A stretch of 64,000 nt of DNA from Massospora cicadina (lineage: Eukaryota > Entomophthoromycota > Entomophthoromycetes > Entomophthorales > Entomophthoraceae). The notes below the pieces were generated by a model. It did no database searches, was not told where the DNA came from, and worked only from the letters and a program-made list of their open reading frames with translations. Where the stretch lies: contig JAKSZP010010636.1 of the NCBI GenBank assembly GCA_022478985.1, positions 117,478 through 181,477 on the forward strand, given 5' to 3'. Position numbers and translations under genes: made by a program. Of this stretch, positions 44,081-55,455 are shown one piece after another. Numbering within the stretch: the stretch's first letter is position 1; the number at the start of each line of letters is the position of its first letter.

Positions 44081-44157
44081 AGAAGGGGGGTGGAAGGCGA
44101 GTCAGTAGGCTATACAGCTACCAACCTGAAGGTTGAGGTTTCAATTCCCACCCTTTT
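44081..44157 (+). mobile_element. tRNA-like sequence, possible SINE head
   Basis: A 77-nt stretch inside decayed C shows AGAAGGG/CCCTTTT as a 7-bp acceptor-like stem, a box A-like GGCGAGTCAGTAGGC (44096-44110), CAAC-CTGAAG-GTTG as an anticodon-like hairpin, and a good box B, GGTTTCAATTCC (44137-44148). The loop CTGAAG would place GAA (Phe) as the anticodon with one base missing. The D-arm region does not fold cleanly, so this is not a functional tRNA. A tRNA-derived SINE or tRNA pseudogene is the best reading. Confidence 0.45.
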
Positions 44158-44839
44158 CACATTGATCAGGGTGCCAGACAAAGGAAGCTATTAGCAGTTA
44201 GTAGGTCTAATAATACAAAACCTTACCCATGACGTAACCAGAAAAATCTGAATTCTAATCCAGAGGTGGAAAAACTTTCTATGATGGAGTTAATCCTGCT
44301 CAAGTTTTATGTCAATACATTATTTAATTTTGGTAATGTCTTTCCCCTGGTCAGCTTGCCTTTAATATTGAACGAATATGTCTAGTAACATACCTCTTGG
44401 ATCTCAGATTATAATCCATACAGGTTTGACTTTTGAATTACCCATGAAACTGTATGAAAAGGTTGGTAGTCCATGGAAGAAATCCAGAGTTGAGTCATGA
44501 GTGGCGCCTGGAATAATCTTAGAGCCATGGAGAAATATGGGCTCTCCTGGAGAATCTGTGTTGAAAAATTATTAAAAATTGAAAAAAATCAAATTATTGA
44601 ATCTATCCATATTATTATAATGGCAGAACTGAAGATTACGTTATTTGAACTCTAACTAAGATGAGATTGCTAGCCAGGGTCATCAAAGATATAAACTTAC
44701 TAGTTGACTGATAGCAACTAGATGATCTGATAAATTGGCAGCAGGAGGTGATGCTCAAATTATTTAAGAAGTATCAAGGAATTTTCTCTCAGGGTGATCA
44801 TGTCTTAGGATATGTGAAAATTGTACAACACAAAGTTGA

Positions 44840-45480
44840 CACCAGGAAAATTTCCCAATATGTTTGAGACTGATCTAACAGTCAAAAGCAACAGAAACGG
44901 TAGTGGAAGAAGAAATAAACAAACTATTTGAGCACTATCTCCTAGTTTAATCATCAAGCCCCTCAGGCAAGCCCAATCTTGATAGTGAAGAAGAAGCTGG
45001 CTTTAATCAGGTGGTGATTGACTATCAGCAACTGAACAAGATAGGTAAAAAAGAATTGTATCCACTACCACATATTTTCAATGCATTATACCGCCTAGGG
45101 GAAGCGAAGTACTTCTCCATGATGGACCTATTTTGATTATTTACAAAGCAATCTATCAGCTGAGGACCAAGAGAAGTGCAAAAATAACCGCGCAGGGGCT
45201 GTATCAATTGACTCAAATGTCTTAAGCTCTTTGTAACTCAGCAGTAACTTTCCAAAGAGCCATGGATGCTACACTAAAAGACATGATGTTTTCTTTCATC
45301 CTGGTATAATTGGACGATATAAATGTGTTCAGTAGGACCTTCACTGACCATTTAAAACATTTGAAAGAAGATTTTAAGAGACTATACACAGCCAAATTGA
45401 AGATCAAGATGAAGAAATGCCATTTCTTCAAAAAGTAGTTGGAATAAATGGGGTTTGTCATTGATTGCAGTGGATTGCAG
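44840..45480 (+). pseudogene. C reverse transcriptase
   Basis: Plus-strand blocks are LGEAKYFSMMDLF (motif A region, about 45095-45135), then GLYQLTQMS and ALCNSAVTFQRAMDATL (motif B, about 45200-45275), then SFILV, a stop, and LDDINVFSRTFTDHLKHLKE. The catalytic box is thus present as LDD with its preceding Y codon turned to a stop (about 45305-45320). KMKKCHFFKK and MGFVIDCSGLQLQPQKTK follow. The order and wording match B (YYFSAMDM, GLCNAPAMFHRAMD, YLDNINMF). Confidence 0.85.
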
Positions 45481-45659
45481 CTGCAACCACAAAAAACAAA
45501 GTTATAGTGTGGATGACAATCCCATAAAGCGTGTAAGATATAAAAGTATTTCTCAGAACAGCTGGATACTATCAGCAATTCTTATGGGATTTTTTGAGAT
45601 CACCAAAACACTTTTTCATTTATTGAAGGATTTAAAAGAAAAGATTTGTATGGAACAAA

Positions 45660-46130
45660 GAAGCTCAGAAGTTGTTTGATGAGTTAAGCCTGTACCTTAT
45701 AGATTCTCCAGCTTTGAAAATATCTAAATTTCAATTTAGAATTTATAATTCAGACTGATACTTTGTTGATGGCAATTGACAACATCCTGAGTCAAGTGGA
45801 TGACTTGGGGAGAAGCATCTGGTTGCTTATATGAGAGGGGTTTATTAGCAGTGTAGGGAACTAAATCATTATGGAGCGTGAATGCCTCACAGTAATTTAT
45901 GCCTGTAGAAAATTTTAGATGTACATTCACAGTATGTTATTCAAGGTAGTGAGAGACCACTCCTCCATACGCTGATTACATAACCTCAAGGAGCTGGAAA
46001 TACGTCTTGGCTGATGGGAAAGTAAGCTTCAAGCGTACAACTTGGAAATAGTATACTGATCAGGAGCCTCTAATCAGAACATGTACAGCTTATTGAGATT
46101 ATCTATGGTCCAAGTGGTACACCATCAGCC
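45660..46130 (+). pseudogene. C RNase H
   Basis: AQKLFDELSLYLIDSPALKI, then after several frame changes MERECLTVIYACRKF (about 45871-45916), MYIHSMLFKVVRDHSS, NLKELEIRLG and SKLQAYNLEIVY (about 46020-46060). Each block has a counterpart in B's RNase H (ELECLAVIYTYKQF, VVMDHASLHW, NLRELEGRLA, LKLQAYDFEIVHH). The domain removes RNA from the RNA:cDNA hybrid; this copy is broken. Confidence 0.8.
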
Positions 46131-46260
46131 CGACGATCTATTCCATTGGATGTTTGGGGGAGATCTGGAATGAGCCTTGCAAGTAATTAAGATGCACATT
46201 GAAAAGAAATGTAAAACACTGAGATCCATAATGGAAAAGTTTCAAAATGATTGATGAAAA

Positions 46261-47265
46261 ATGATTACTATTTATGAGACCATCAGAACGAGTAGGGATA
46301 ATCAATCCGCTCACAAGGTTGCCAGGCATGGAAGCCTGAGAAAAACAACTGACCATATTTGCCATTGTTACTACTGGGAGTCTATCAATTATGATTTATT
46401 CAATTATATGGCTTTCTATGTGGAGTGCCAATACAAAAACCACACAAGAATGCCACCGGATATTGACTGGTACACCTGGATTTGTATAGCATACAGTGTC
46501 CATTGACATAATGGGACCACTGAATATTATTACTGGGGGAGTCAATTATATCATAGATGCTATTGACCATCTAACTAAATGGGTCAATATGAAAGCGCTA
46601 TCTAAATTAGATGCTACAAGTACTGTGCTTTATCTAGGATCTAGTCATTTGTTGACACAGATGGCCACAAGTTTTGTTGAGCAATAACTGAATGAATTTC
46701 AACTCTCATGTGATCCTGAGGTTTACTGAATTAATGGAAATCATAGGAGTCATATCAGTTCCATACCACACGGAAATGGACAGATTGTTAGAAAAAAGTG
46801 AATGGAACGCTGGCCTTGACACTGAGGAAATTAGTCACTGTAAAAAATTCTGCATGTAAATTTTACTTTAGTCCAGTAACTTTTCCTACAATTTTAGTCA
46901 CAATACAGCAATGGGAAAAAGCCATTTTAATTGCTCAATGGGCAAAGGTCCGCGTTACCACCAATTCTATTATTTGGCACCCAAATCAACATTGAGGATG
47001 AGTGCTGATTAGTATTATTCCAATTATTGAATATCCTTATTGAAATGAAATCTCAAGCATTTGGCACAACTTGAAGCAAAAAATCAAGGCCAAGACTATA
47101 GATGACAATAACCAACCAGCGCTACATGAATACCATGTGGACGATAGGGTAGCCTATTGTGATATGCATGGCTTCAGGAAAAAACATGCTGCGTATACAG
47201 TGTGGTTGGGTCAGGATGAATTATTTCCAAGTTGGCGATGGACGCCTAAACCATCAAGAACCTAG
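46261..47265 (+). pseudogene. C integrase
   Basis: The N-terminal zinc region SAHKVARHGSLRKTTDHICH and FNYMAFYVECQYKNHTRMP (46261-46450) keeps the spacing of an HHCC module with damaged residues. The core begins VSIDIMGPLNIITGG and contains IDAIDHLTKWVNMKAL (46496-46600), with the first catalytic aspartate in SIDIMG. The second aspartate and the glutamate regions (46680-46800) are eroded. YHVDDRVAYCD at about 47125 may represent the region before the C-terminal GPY module. No chromodomain is visible, as in B. Confidence 0.75.
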
Positions 47266-47344
47266 CATATGGACAAGTATTAGACTGGGTCCATGCATAC
47301 CTGAAGTATTGAATCTAAGAAAGTAATAGTAATATTGTTTCAAA

Positions 47345-47600
47345 AGGACTGCTGAACCATTAAAATGGTAATGTCCTGGTATTTTGGTTAAGTTTAAAAA
47401 AAGACTGCTGAACCATTAAATTGGTTATGTCCTGGTATTTTGGTTAAGTTAAAAAAGACTGCTGAACCAGAGTATATGGTCAATAAAAAACAAGACCTCT
47501 AAACCATGAAAACTAGTAGGCCAAAATATACCTAGAAAACAGTTTGGGGGAATAATGAAAAGATGAACCTTTGAACTGAGTATAGGTCAAGTCCCATAAA
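47345..47600 (+). repeat. tandem hairpin units downstream of C
   Basis: Successive units: GGACTGCTGAACCATT with AATGGTAATGTCC, then AGACTGCTGAACCATT with AATTGGTTATGTCC, both followed by the spacer TGGTATTTTGGTTAAGTT. A third partial unit (GACTGCTGAACCAGAG with ATGGTC), a fourth (AGACCTCTAAACCATG) and a fifth (TGAACCTTTGAACTG with AGGTCAAGTCCC) follow. Units resemble those at 36531-36660. They probably belong to the LTR of the C/D lineage. Confidence 0.65.
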
Positions 47601-49739
47601 AGATAAAAACAAATTAAAAAATTCATAAAATATTTAAAAAAGAGAATAAAACATATTAAATTCTTGGGAAAACATAAAATTAATATATTTTATAATTATT
47701 ATTCATTATCCTCGCCTTGGGGATGATTCTGTTTTTGACGCCTATTGACTGAGGCAGGTTATATGACAGTAGGAGTGAATAAGCAATCAAAAATTAAAAT
47801 GAGAGTGAACATTAGCAAGGGCTAAACACACCCAAAGTCAAATTCTTTGTACATAATATAAGCCTTGTGAGAAAGTGATCATGGTAGTGAAATCAAAATG
47901 TCAGAACAAGTAAAGTGCAAAAATCCAGCTAATGGAGGAAAACAGCAATAGAGACTGATGTAATTGTTTATAACCCTAAATAATTCCTGTATGACAACGG
48001 CGCTGGAAGATTAGTATTGGGTGCTTGCTATTGGGCTTCAACAAAGACGTTTGATATTTGGCCAGAATGGTGCAAGGGATATTAGAAGGTGGTTGCCAAA
48101 TCATGCCTCTGATCAGAGCCACTAGGGGGAGATATCAATGTTAAGTTCCAGAGATGAGGTAGTCATGCAATGAGCGAATACATCCTGAAGGCTACAGCTG
48201 CGGGCTTCTTGGAACTGGAAGCAAAAAGGACATTGGAAGTCAGGGGAGACTGGTAGCTTTATAGACCAACTGCAAAGAACATGGCCCGCAAAGCAAAGGG
48301 CATAGGCTGTAACATCTCAACTTAATATGCATCTGGGATCATTGGTGTTAAGGGCCTCAGCAAGAGCCTTGATTATAATGCTTTTTAAATCTGTATATGG
48401 GAGCTCAAAGTGTCATGATTCCTCAATAGATAATTCATTCAAAAGTACCAATGACTGTATAATATTGGCCTAGCCAAAATAGGAACTCTGTAAGAAAATT
48501 GGAGCTGGCACGAAATGAATGACTTATATTAGAAGGTATAGATTCAGAAGTCTTGATTAATATGGGATTAGCCAAGAACGGAGCTGAATCCAGAAATGTG
48601 TCAGGAAAACGGCAGATAAAGTTTAGACTGGCCTGCCAGTCAGGATGCAAAAGCACCAAAAAAGTGATTCAGGATGCTAAGGGCATTGTTGCTCAAACAA
48701 AGTAAAATTTTTGAAAATAAGTAATTAAGGTGTTCTGACAGGCTGCAAATGTAAAAGTCAAGCTGGCAAGAAACCAGACTGATTCAGTCCCAGGGCCATT
48801 GGGCCTAGGCGTAGGACGTTGCAAGATCTGGGAAAATTCCACAAAGTTCTTGACATTATAGGCCCAATTGATTGTGGTGGGAACTAAAGTTAATAACATG
48901 ATTGGGTGAACCCTGTTGATAAAAGGCTTAAGAGGCCACATTGGAGATGTCACGGGGGTTTGGCAAAGAAAAATTCGTACTGTAACCAAACAAATTGGAC
49001 TGCAGGAAGTTTTTGATAGAAATAAAATAGGAGAATTGACCATCTTTTTTCTCAGTGTGTTATGACAGCTTAAATAGCCAATTGATTGAGGAATAGCTTA
49101 GAAAGGCGCAGTATTGGGTCTCTCAGAATTTGACCAAACCTGGCGAACTTTAAGAAAGAGGGGGGAATAACTAACTCATTTTAAAACTGACTTCAAAAAT
49201 ACTAGCATTAGGCTAAGTTGCTATAGGTTAATCCACTGATGCTAAATGAAGATCTAACATGGTTCTGAAGATTTGAGTGACGGCGTTTTGCTGACGGGCA
49301 ATGGGAACCTCCCAAGGCCACCCCACATTAAGGGCGGTCCCATGAGTTGGTAATGGCTTTGAGCGCCCAACCCACTCACAACTGGTCACTCTAGCATCTG
49401 TTTGGCCAAGCGAGATTTGTCAAATGAAATTTTGATTCTTTTGGGGAGGGTTCAGAACTGGTGGCAACTTTTACCAATAGCCCAATGCTATTAGTGAGAT
49501 TTGATGATGATTTGACACTAGACGCTTTAGTTGCCATAAAAGATTCTGTGGGATTAGTTTCTGATGGTTTGGTGCTGTCAGGCCTTGATGCTAAAGGCTT
49601 GTTGCCATCAGATACATTCGACCTTTTCACCCCATGTGATAGCCAATTCTTTAATAATTCAACAAAAATTCCCTTGATTATCATTACCAATTCGTCTTAA
49701 GTTAGTACTGGAATAGGTGGTGGTGTCCTCAAAGGCTAA
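47601..49739. other. unassigned region left of element E
   Basis: About 2.1 kb. Minus-strand frames at 48435-48659, 48693-49043 and 49391-49690 are protein-like in places (the last is serine/lysine rich), but I cannot assign them. The 3' LTR of E should lie somewhere here. Without a second LTR in the window I cannot place it. Confidence 0.35.
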
Positions 49740-49949
49740 GCTGTTACCATATACTTATCCACCACATGGGAAGGTTGCCCAAGGATGTGAGGGGCAGATG
49801 GCCTTCAGCACCTTTTTGGACTGGAAAGGGAATGCCTACTGGTCCAGTAAAGGGGACGCTATCCCAGACTTACATTATACTTCCCTTTACCCTAAAGGGG
49901 AGCGCCACCACCAGAAAATTGGCCAAAAACACATTCATATGGCCTTGGG

Positions 49950-51200
49950 CAAATTGATCGCCATTAGCGTGGCATTTTTAGGGGAGTGCGGTGAGCATCA
50001 TGATGGGAAGTATGAAAGGCCTTGACGAGCTCTGAGCAGTAAGAACAGTCCTAAGCGTCAACTCAGCTATTTTTAGGCTGGATAGCTTTCCACGCGACCA
50101 AGTATTGACTGGTTGGTGTTGTCAGGAAGCCAGGATGTCATTTACTTCAGCTTCCTCAGCACCCTTGATAAAAATGGGCTCTGGTTCAGACTCATCTCCC
50201 CCTTTAAATGAAACAACTAAGAGGCATGGAAAACTGGTTGTTGCTTCCGGTGAGGCGGCAATTTCAAATGGTAGGCTCCGTTTCCCAAGTCTTCTTCCAC
50301 CAAATGGGAACCCAAGAGTTTACTTGTAATTTTGTGCAAGGCCACATGCATCTGAAAATTTTAAAGTGTCAATCATTATGTGTGAAGCTACCTTTATTTT
50401 CTTCGATGGGAGCCACTTCTGATCTGCAAATCGTTTATAGTCACTTGTGTCCTTGGTCAAGTGCTTCTGAACCAGAAAATTGTGGCCTGAATGTGCTGAG
50501 CATGTCGGATGCAGCTGGTACCTCTGGGTGAAAGCATAAGCTAACCAAAAAATGTTGGATTATACCCCAGGGTAGCTTTATATGAAGAGAAAACTGTGGA
50601 TGCATGCGTCTCATTATTAGATGTAAGTTGATTGATGGGAAGTTCGTCTGCTCAGGTATACTGAGCGGCTGCAGCGTAGCACCACAGTACTGTTCCAAAA
50701 TCTAATTGACTTGTTCAGTTTGTCCATATGACTGTGGATGGTCTAGTGGAGTGACAGGGCGTAATCTTCAAGATTTCCATGAGCTCATTCAAAACCGCGC
50801 CGTAAATTGGGTCCTGAAATCACTGTTAATTTCCTGCAGGAGTCCAAACAAAGAAAACACGTACTTCACAAAGAGGCGGGCAATTTCCTTGGAAGTGATG
50901 GCGAAAGACCATGGGATAAACAAGGAGAATTTAGTTTAGCGGTCCAAGACCACTATTACCACTGTAAACCTCTTGGATCTTGGTAGCTCAACAATAATGT
51001 CCATGGACACTAATGTCCACGGCCCCTCAGCCTGCTGCAAAAGAGGGAAGGATACCAACTTTACCAGACCGGTCTTATTTGGCCCATGCATAAGTCACAC
51101 AGACACTGATTTATGCCAAAACATCCTTCAACAAGCCTGTCCAAATATAAACGCTTTTTCTAAATTGATGCATTCCTTAATCCCTTGGTGACCGATTGCA
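49950..51200 (-). pseudogene. E integrase with chromodomain
   Basis: A zinc-binding CDLCMG lies at about 51090. The core has TLVSMDIIVELPRSKRFTVV (first aspartate, about 50965-51020), INSDFRTQFTARF (second aspartate, about 50790-50830) and SYGQTEQVN, a stop, and ILEQY (glutamate, about 50695-50730), all in one frame with stops between. At about 50060-50160 the chromodomain reads EAEVNDILAS, then QYLVAWKA after a frameshift, then ELVKAFH. All three catalytic acidic residues remain, which is unusual in this window, although the protein is interrupted. Confidence 0.8.
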
Positions 51201-51499
51201 GAGGGATCATGATGAGCTTGAATGACTTTGGCTTGGAGAAGAGGAGGAACCAACAACTGTGACTTAAACTGGATGAGCCCCTTGTCTAGAGAATAAAAAG
51301 AATGCTTAGAAGTTGTGAGGGAATATCACTCCCAAAGTTCCACCCCCTCTGCACATAACAACTGAGCTGTTAAGACCCACAAAGCTAAAGGCGCGTCTGG
51401 AGCTAAATCTGCTGCCAAAACCCGGTAGACAATAGCCAAGTTGTGAGTAGAAAATGACTGTAAAAAGAGCCGTCTTACCTGAATCATCTTGCAAAGTGT

Positions 51500-51800
51500 G
51501 GGATTGCAACTTAGAAATCAGAATGGATATCCAGTGCTACCTTCACAAACTTGTACTAGAAGTTAAAGATGCACAAGTCCCAGTAGGTTTGGGCAAGACT
51601 GTGCTCTAACTTCTGGTACTTGTGGAAATAGAGGGGAGCTTGGTGGTCCACATGCACAGTCAGCTCGTGCTGTGCTCCCTGCAAGAGATACCGCCAGTGG
51701 GTCAAGGCCCACGCCATGGCTGCTAACTCCTTGTCATAGATGATCCCAGATTTCGCCTTGGAATGAAAACTCTTAGGAAAAATAAGCAACTTGGTGTTTC
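51500..51800 (-). pseudogene. E RNase H
   Basis: Minus-strand YDKELAAMAWALTHWRYLL and VHVDHQAPLYFHKYQKL (51556-51740) are the RNase H motifs YDKELLA and a degraded TDH of gypsy elements. The frame begins at the M at 51789 and loses homology at about 51556. Confidence 0.85.
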
Positions 51801-51989
51801 AACCTATCGTGCTCTTAGAGAAAGACAGCCCCTACCATAACGGAAGGTGCATCACAGAATACAATGTAGGGTTTAAAGTGTCCACACACTTAAGGATGGG
51901 AGGCGACAAGAACACCTCAATAATTAAATTATTATCCTGTTGGCACTTGGGCACCCAGCAAAATGGAACGTTCTTGCCCGTGAGCAGAT

Positions 51990-52770
51990 GTAGTGGTGTG
52001 GCTAGCTGCAAGAGTGCGAGAGAGGATTTTTCATGAAATTAATAGTACCCAAGAAACTTCTTAATTGCTTCTGAGTCGTTGTAGTTGGCCACTCACGGAT
52101 GGCATCCTATTTACTGGGAAGAAATGGCATACCATCTTTTAAGATTAGATTACCCAAGAAGGTGACTTCCTCCCATTAAAATTCGCATTTGACATCTTGA
52201 CAAACAAACAAGCCTTATTCAGGACAGCCACTAATGTCTCCAAGTCTTTGCATGTTGCTTTGAGAGGGAAAGTTTACCAGGATGTCATCAATATATGTGA
52301 CCACATAGATGAACCTGAGATCACCCAGCACACCATTAATTATCCTTTGAAATGTTGCAGGCGTTTTTCAGCCCAATAGGAGTCGCTTAAAATTTGAATA
52401 TGTTTCATCTAGTCTTATAGTGGTAAGCCATTCCTTTTCCTTCCGCTACCCAAATTTGATTAAAGGCGTAAACCAGATCAGGTAAAAAACACTCACAACT
52501 TCACAATTGCTTGGCCAATTGTCTGTTCCAATGGCAGTAGGTAGAGGTCATGGACCATGATATTGTTGAGTTAGCCGTAGTCTATGCAAGGGATAAAGGG
52601 ACCTGTCTGTTTTCTTGGAAATGACAATGGGAGAGTAACAGGGGATGTCTCCTTAAACAACCAACCCTTCTTTAACATGTCGTCCAACCATGTGATTGAG
52701 GGAAGCCTCCTTCTCCGCTGTATGTGGGAATAGAGGGAAGTTGATATTCACCACCTCCACCAATATCCAA
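51990..52770 (-). pseudogene. E reverse transcriptase
   Basis: The catalytic box reads FIYVVTYIDDILVNFP on the minus strand at about 52270-52318, so the YIDD core is intact. The sequence upstream on the minus strand (about 52340-52700) carries motif B and motif A remnants in broken frames, such as a region around 52420-52460 equivalent to motif A of element A. Distances to RNase H and protease fit gypsy Pol. Confidence 0.78.
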
Positions 52771-53099
52771 AAATTCAAATTAAACTCCATATGTGGGGTA
52801 AGGTCGTTGGTTTTTAATTGAAAATGTTATGGTAGCTCATTAACGCTGTGGGAAAACCAGCGGAAGACCTATGAGAGAATTAGGGTTGCAAAAGACCATA
52901 CCTTTGAACTTTAATGAGTTTGTCCAGCAATGGGAACTCTATCAGCACCTGACCATTGGAAAATAACTATATTAAATTCTAGGAATTATCAAAGCTGCCA
53001 GAGCCAAAAACCCGCATCCAAAATTACTGGGAACATGATGTCAGGCATTGCCAAGAAGCGATTGCAAAAACTAAACTGTTGAACCAAGGATTTACTAGA

Positions 53100-53560
53100 C
53101 GCCATAATTTGTAGGATGGCTGTGGGCTGACGAGGCAAACTACATTGCTAGCCCCAGATCCATGTATAGATCCAGCTGCTGGGCCAACTCCAGACTCAAG
53201 ATTTTTCTCATTTCTCCAGTGTCAACTTATGCCTCAAAAGACGCCTAGTTGCCCTAATGCTAATTAAAATGGGAATAAAAAGCAGACGTAAATTTGTTTA
53301 TTGGCAGATGCTTCAGTTCTGCTAACAACAAAGGTATTGCAACTAAATCAGGGGGAAAGGCGGGTTTCTTTAGAAACAAAAATTGGTGTGAGTAAGGGGT
53401 TAATCATTTCCTCCTGAGGCTGGTATTCCATCAACTTGCAGGCAGGTGAGCTGGAGCAAACAAACTTAGGTGCAGTTCGGCGTTGGGCCCTGGAACCAAT
53501 ACAGACACTGATTTGACGTCAGAATTAGAAACCGAGTCCAAGTAAGCAAATCCAATCATT
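53100..53560 (-). pseudogene. E aspartic protease
   Basis: The minus strand around 53150-53230 reads VDTGEMRKILSLELAQQLDL. The D-T-G active-site triad is intact, followed by an amphipathic segment equivalent to the ATKNNMDLSLADYLGL of A. A stop directly precedes the V. The frame is lost on the sense-upstream side near 53560. Confidence 0.65.
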
Positions 53561-53564
53561 ATTA

Positions 53565-55455
53565 GCACTAGTGGTACTCAACCCAAAAGGGGGAGCCACC
53601 ACGCATCTTTATTTGTGAATGAGCCAAATAAATAGTATTATTAGAAAATAAAAGAAACTCCTAATATAGCCCCTAAGTTATCAGCCTAGAAAGCCATATA
53701 AGGAGGAGAGGATGTTTTGGGGGAAATTTTTTCTGTCGCCCGCTTTAGCTGGCAGACCATGGTGGACAGCATAGGGGTTGGGGCATCAGCGACATATGGC
53801 ATAAGGAGTATAATTGAAAGTTTTCTTTGTTAATGAGGCCGGTGTTGTCCATCACCTCAACATATTGAGCAAGTCAATGATTAATGAAAGTGATGGGAGC
53901 AGGCACACAAGTTAAAGACTTGATGCGCTGTCAGGTTTGGGATAATTAGGGTCAAAAAGAGAGGTTAGTTCTGCATCAATGCAGGCACAGCTCTCACCAA
54001 AAGTGAGCTCCTCAATTTCATATCTAGCATCCTCATCAAAATCATGGGGGAAATTTGGGATGGGAATACCCTCAACAAGGGGTTCCATCACCCCATAAAG
54101 AAGTTGGCGTGAGGAGGGTGTTGGCTGGAGCAGCTGCTGCTTTACCGCCATTTTGTTAATATTCTTTAATTGAGGAGCTGTTTTTAGATCTTAAATGGTG
54201 GGGATTCGAATATAAAAATTTACAAAAATTTCTTCAAGGCAAAATTGGGCTTAAAATTATAAGGACAATCCATCTTGTCAATCCATTCGAGCATTTCAAA
54301 TGGATTCAGTTTGGCTAATGCTGGGCCAGCTACTGGAGTCAGCGCAGTGGTGGATCCTTATTGTCTGCAAACAGTTGATCACAGCAGCTCAGTTAAAACT
54401 GTCTCAGCCTTCAGCTCAGGATTCCGTAATTATAAAAAAATTAAGGTTACTATAAATTTTGATTGCCAGCTGCTTAGGAAGCAGCTTTAGAATTAGCTGA
54501 GGTTGGGGGCAGGAGGATCGCGCCCCACTTGAAAAATTTGTGTGATGCAGCAGCCAGTCCGACGCCAGGAGGAGGATCAGCAGAAGCAGCGGAGGCAGAA
54601 GCCACAGGGAACTTGTGCTTTGAATGATCCAATTTGAAGCACAAGGGGCATATGGTGCCGCCATTTTTGACACGTTCCCAAAAAGGGTGATCAGATGCAG
54701 ATCTGATCACCATTTGGGGGGATTATGAGGTGGGTGCCACAATGAAAAGGGTGGATCATCACAAGGGTGTGAGGCCCTGCTAACTGACCCGCCCCATTGG
54801 GAACCACAAACTGCAAGATGGGGTCTGCGCCATAAATGGCCAAACCCTCCATCAGTTCATGGCAAAGGCATTCAGGGGAGAGAAATGATGGCAAACTGGA
54901 AAGCTAAACCACCAAATTGGCCTTATCCAGTAGCAGAGTGCAAACGGTGGAAATGTGAATTTTTTATAAATGATTAGCAGCTTAGATGCTGCTGTCACAT
55001 CAGCTTCTGGATGGAAACCAAGATCAAAATACCCCTAAAATGGCGGAAGTCAATATAGCGGGCGGGTTTAAAATCTGCCGTGGCTATCTCAATGATGGCC
55101 GCGCTAGCATATGGGAAAAGATTCCTATAATTGCCTGGAGTCTAAAACACAAATTGCTCCATGGGAGCACCAAAGGGATCCAGAGCACCACTTGGGAGCT
55201 TGCAAAGTGGTGGGCCAAGTCCTGAGGGGGGACATAGCGCCTGGTAGCGTTGGGAGGGCTAGCAGAGACAGCCCAGGTGCACTTTGGTAGCAGCTGAAAG
55301 ATGCCATATGGCGGTGTACCACCACCCCAAGCTGGGGCAAGAGGCGTTGATGGCATCTTCATCAGTAAACTTTGTCTTGAATGAGCAGTCATTTTTGTAT
55401 TTTTTCAAAAAAATCCGAATTTAACTTCAGTTTAGAATTGAAGTGAAAGAGAGAT
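53565..55455 (-). mobile_element. L copy 3 (ORF1-only LINE-like element)
   Basis: About 1.9 kb on the minus strand, matching L copy 2 from its leader (about 55300-55450, including GCCCCAGCTTGGGGTGG at 55320-55336) to its tail (GGGTTGAGTACCACTAGTGC then TAA, plus-strand 53565 onward). Its 5' end faces the 5' end of LINE copy 2. No convincing target duplication was found. Confidence 0.72.
53900..55392 (-). pseudogene. L copy 3 ORF1-like protein
   Basis: The start is near MTAHSRQSLLMKMPSTPLAP (55392). It continues YVPPQDLAHHFASSQVVLW (about 55200-55240), then CHELMEGLAIYGADPILQFV (54691-54894), the knuckle-like ICPLCFKLDHSKHKFP (about 54610-54660, final cysteine lost), and the C-terminal domain MEPLVEGIPIPNFPHDFDED with YEIEELTFGESCACI (53912-54151). 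Frames break at several points. The C-terminal block is very close to copy 2, which suggests constraint or a recent common source. Confidence 0.7.

Larger units (their letters stand above)
41305..47600 (+). mobile_element. decayed Ty3/gypsy element C
   Basis: A plus-strand element defined by the primer-binding site at 41830-41848 followed by gag, protease, RT, RNase H and integrase in gypsy order. It is closest to element B in primer-binding site and Pol motifs. The proposed 5' LTR (41305-41827) starts TGTTGG and ends TTTAACA. No equivalent 3' LTR was found, so the right end (hairpin units near 47600) is provisional. Every gene is broken. Confidence 0.7.
49740..53560 (-). mobile_element. chromovirus E (Ty3/gypsy), 5' end missing
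   Basis: Minus-strand protease, RT, RNase H, integrase and chromodomain in order, ending at about 53560 where L copy 3 begins. Gag and the 5' LTR are absent, so the element was truncated or split by the L/LINE block. A search right of LINE copy 2 (past 59.1 kb) did not reveal its missing part by eye. It is related to A in domain layout but not a close copy. All frames are broken. Confidence 0.75.

Noticed and set aside
44081..44157. Functional tRNA-Phe gene
   Set aside because: The D-arm does not fold, the anticodon loop is one base short and the T-stem is mismatched.
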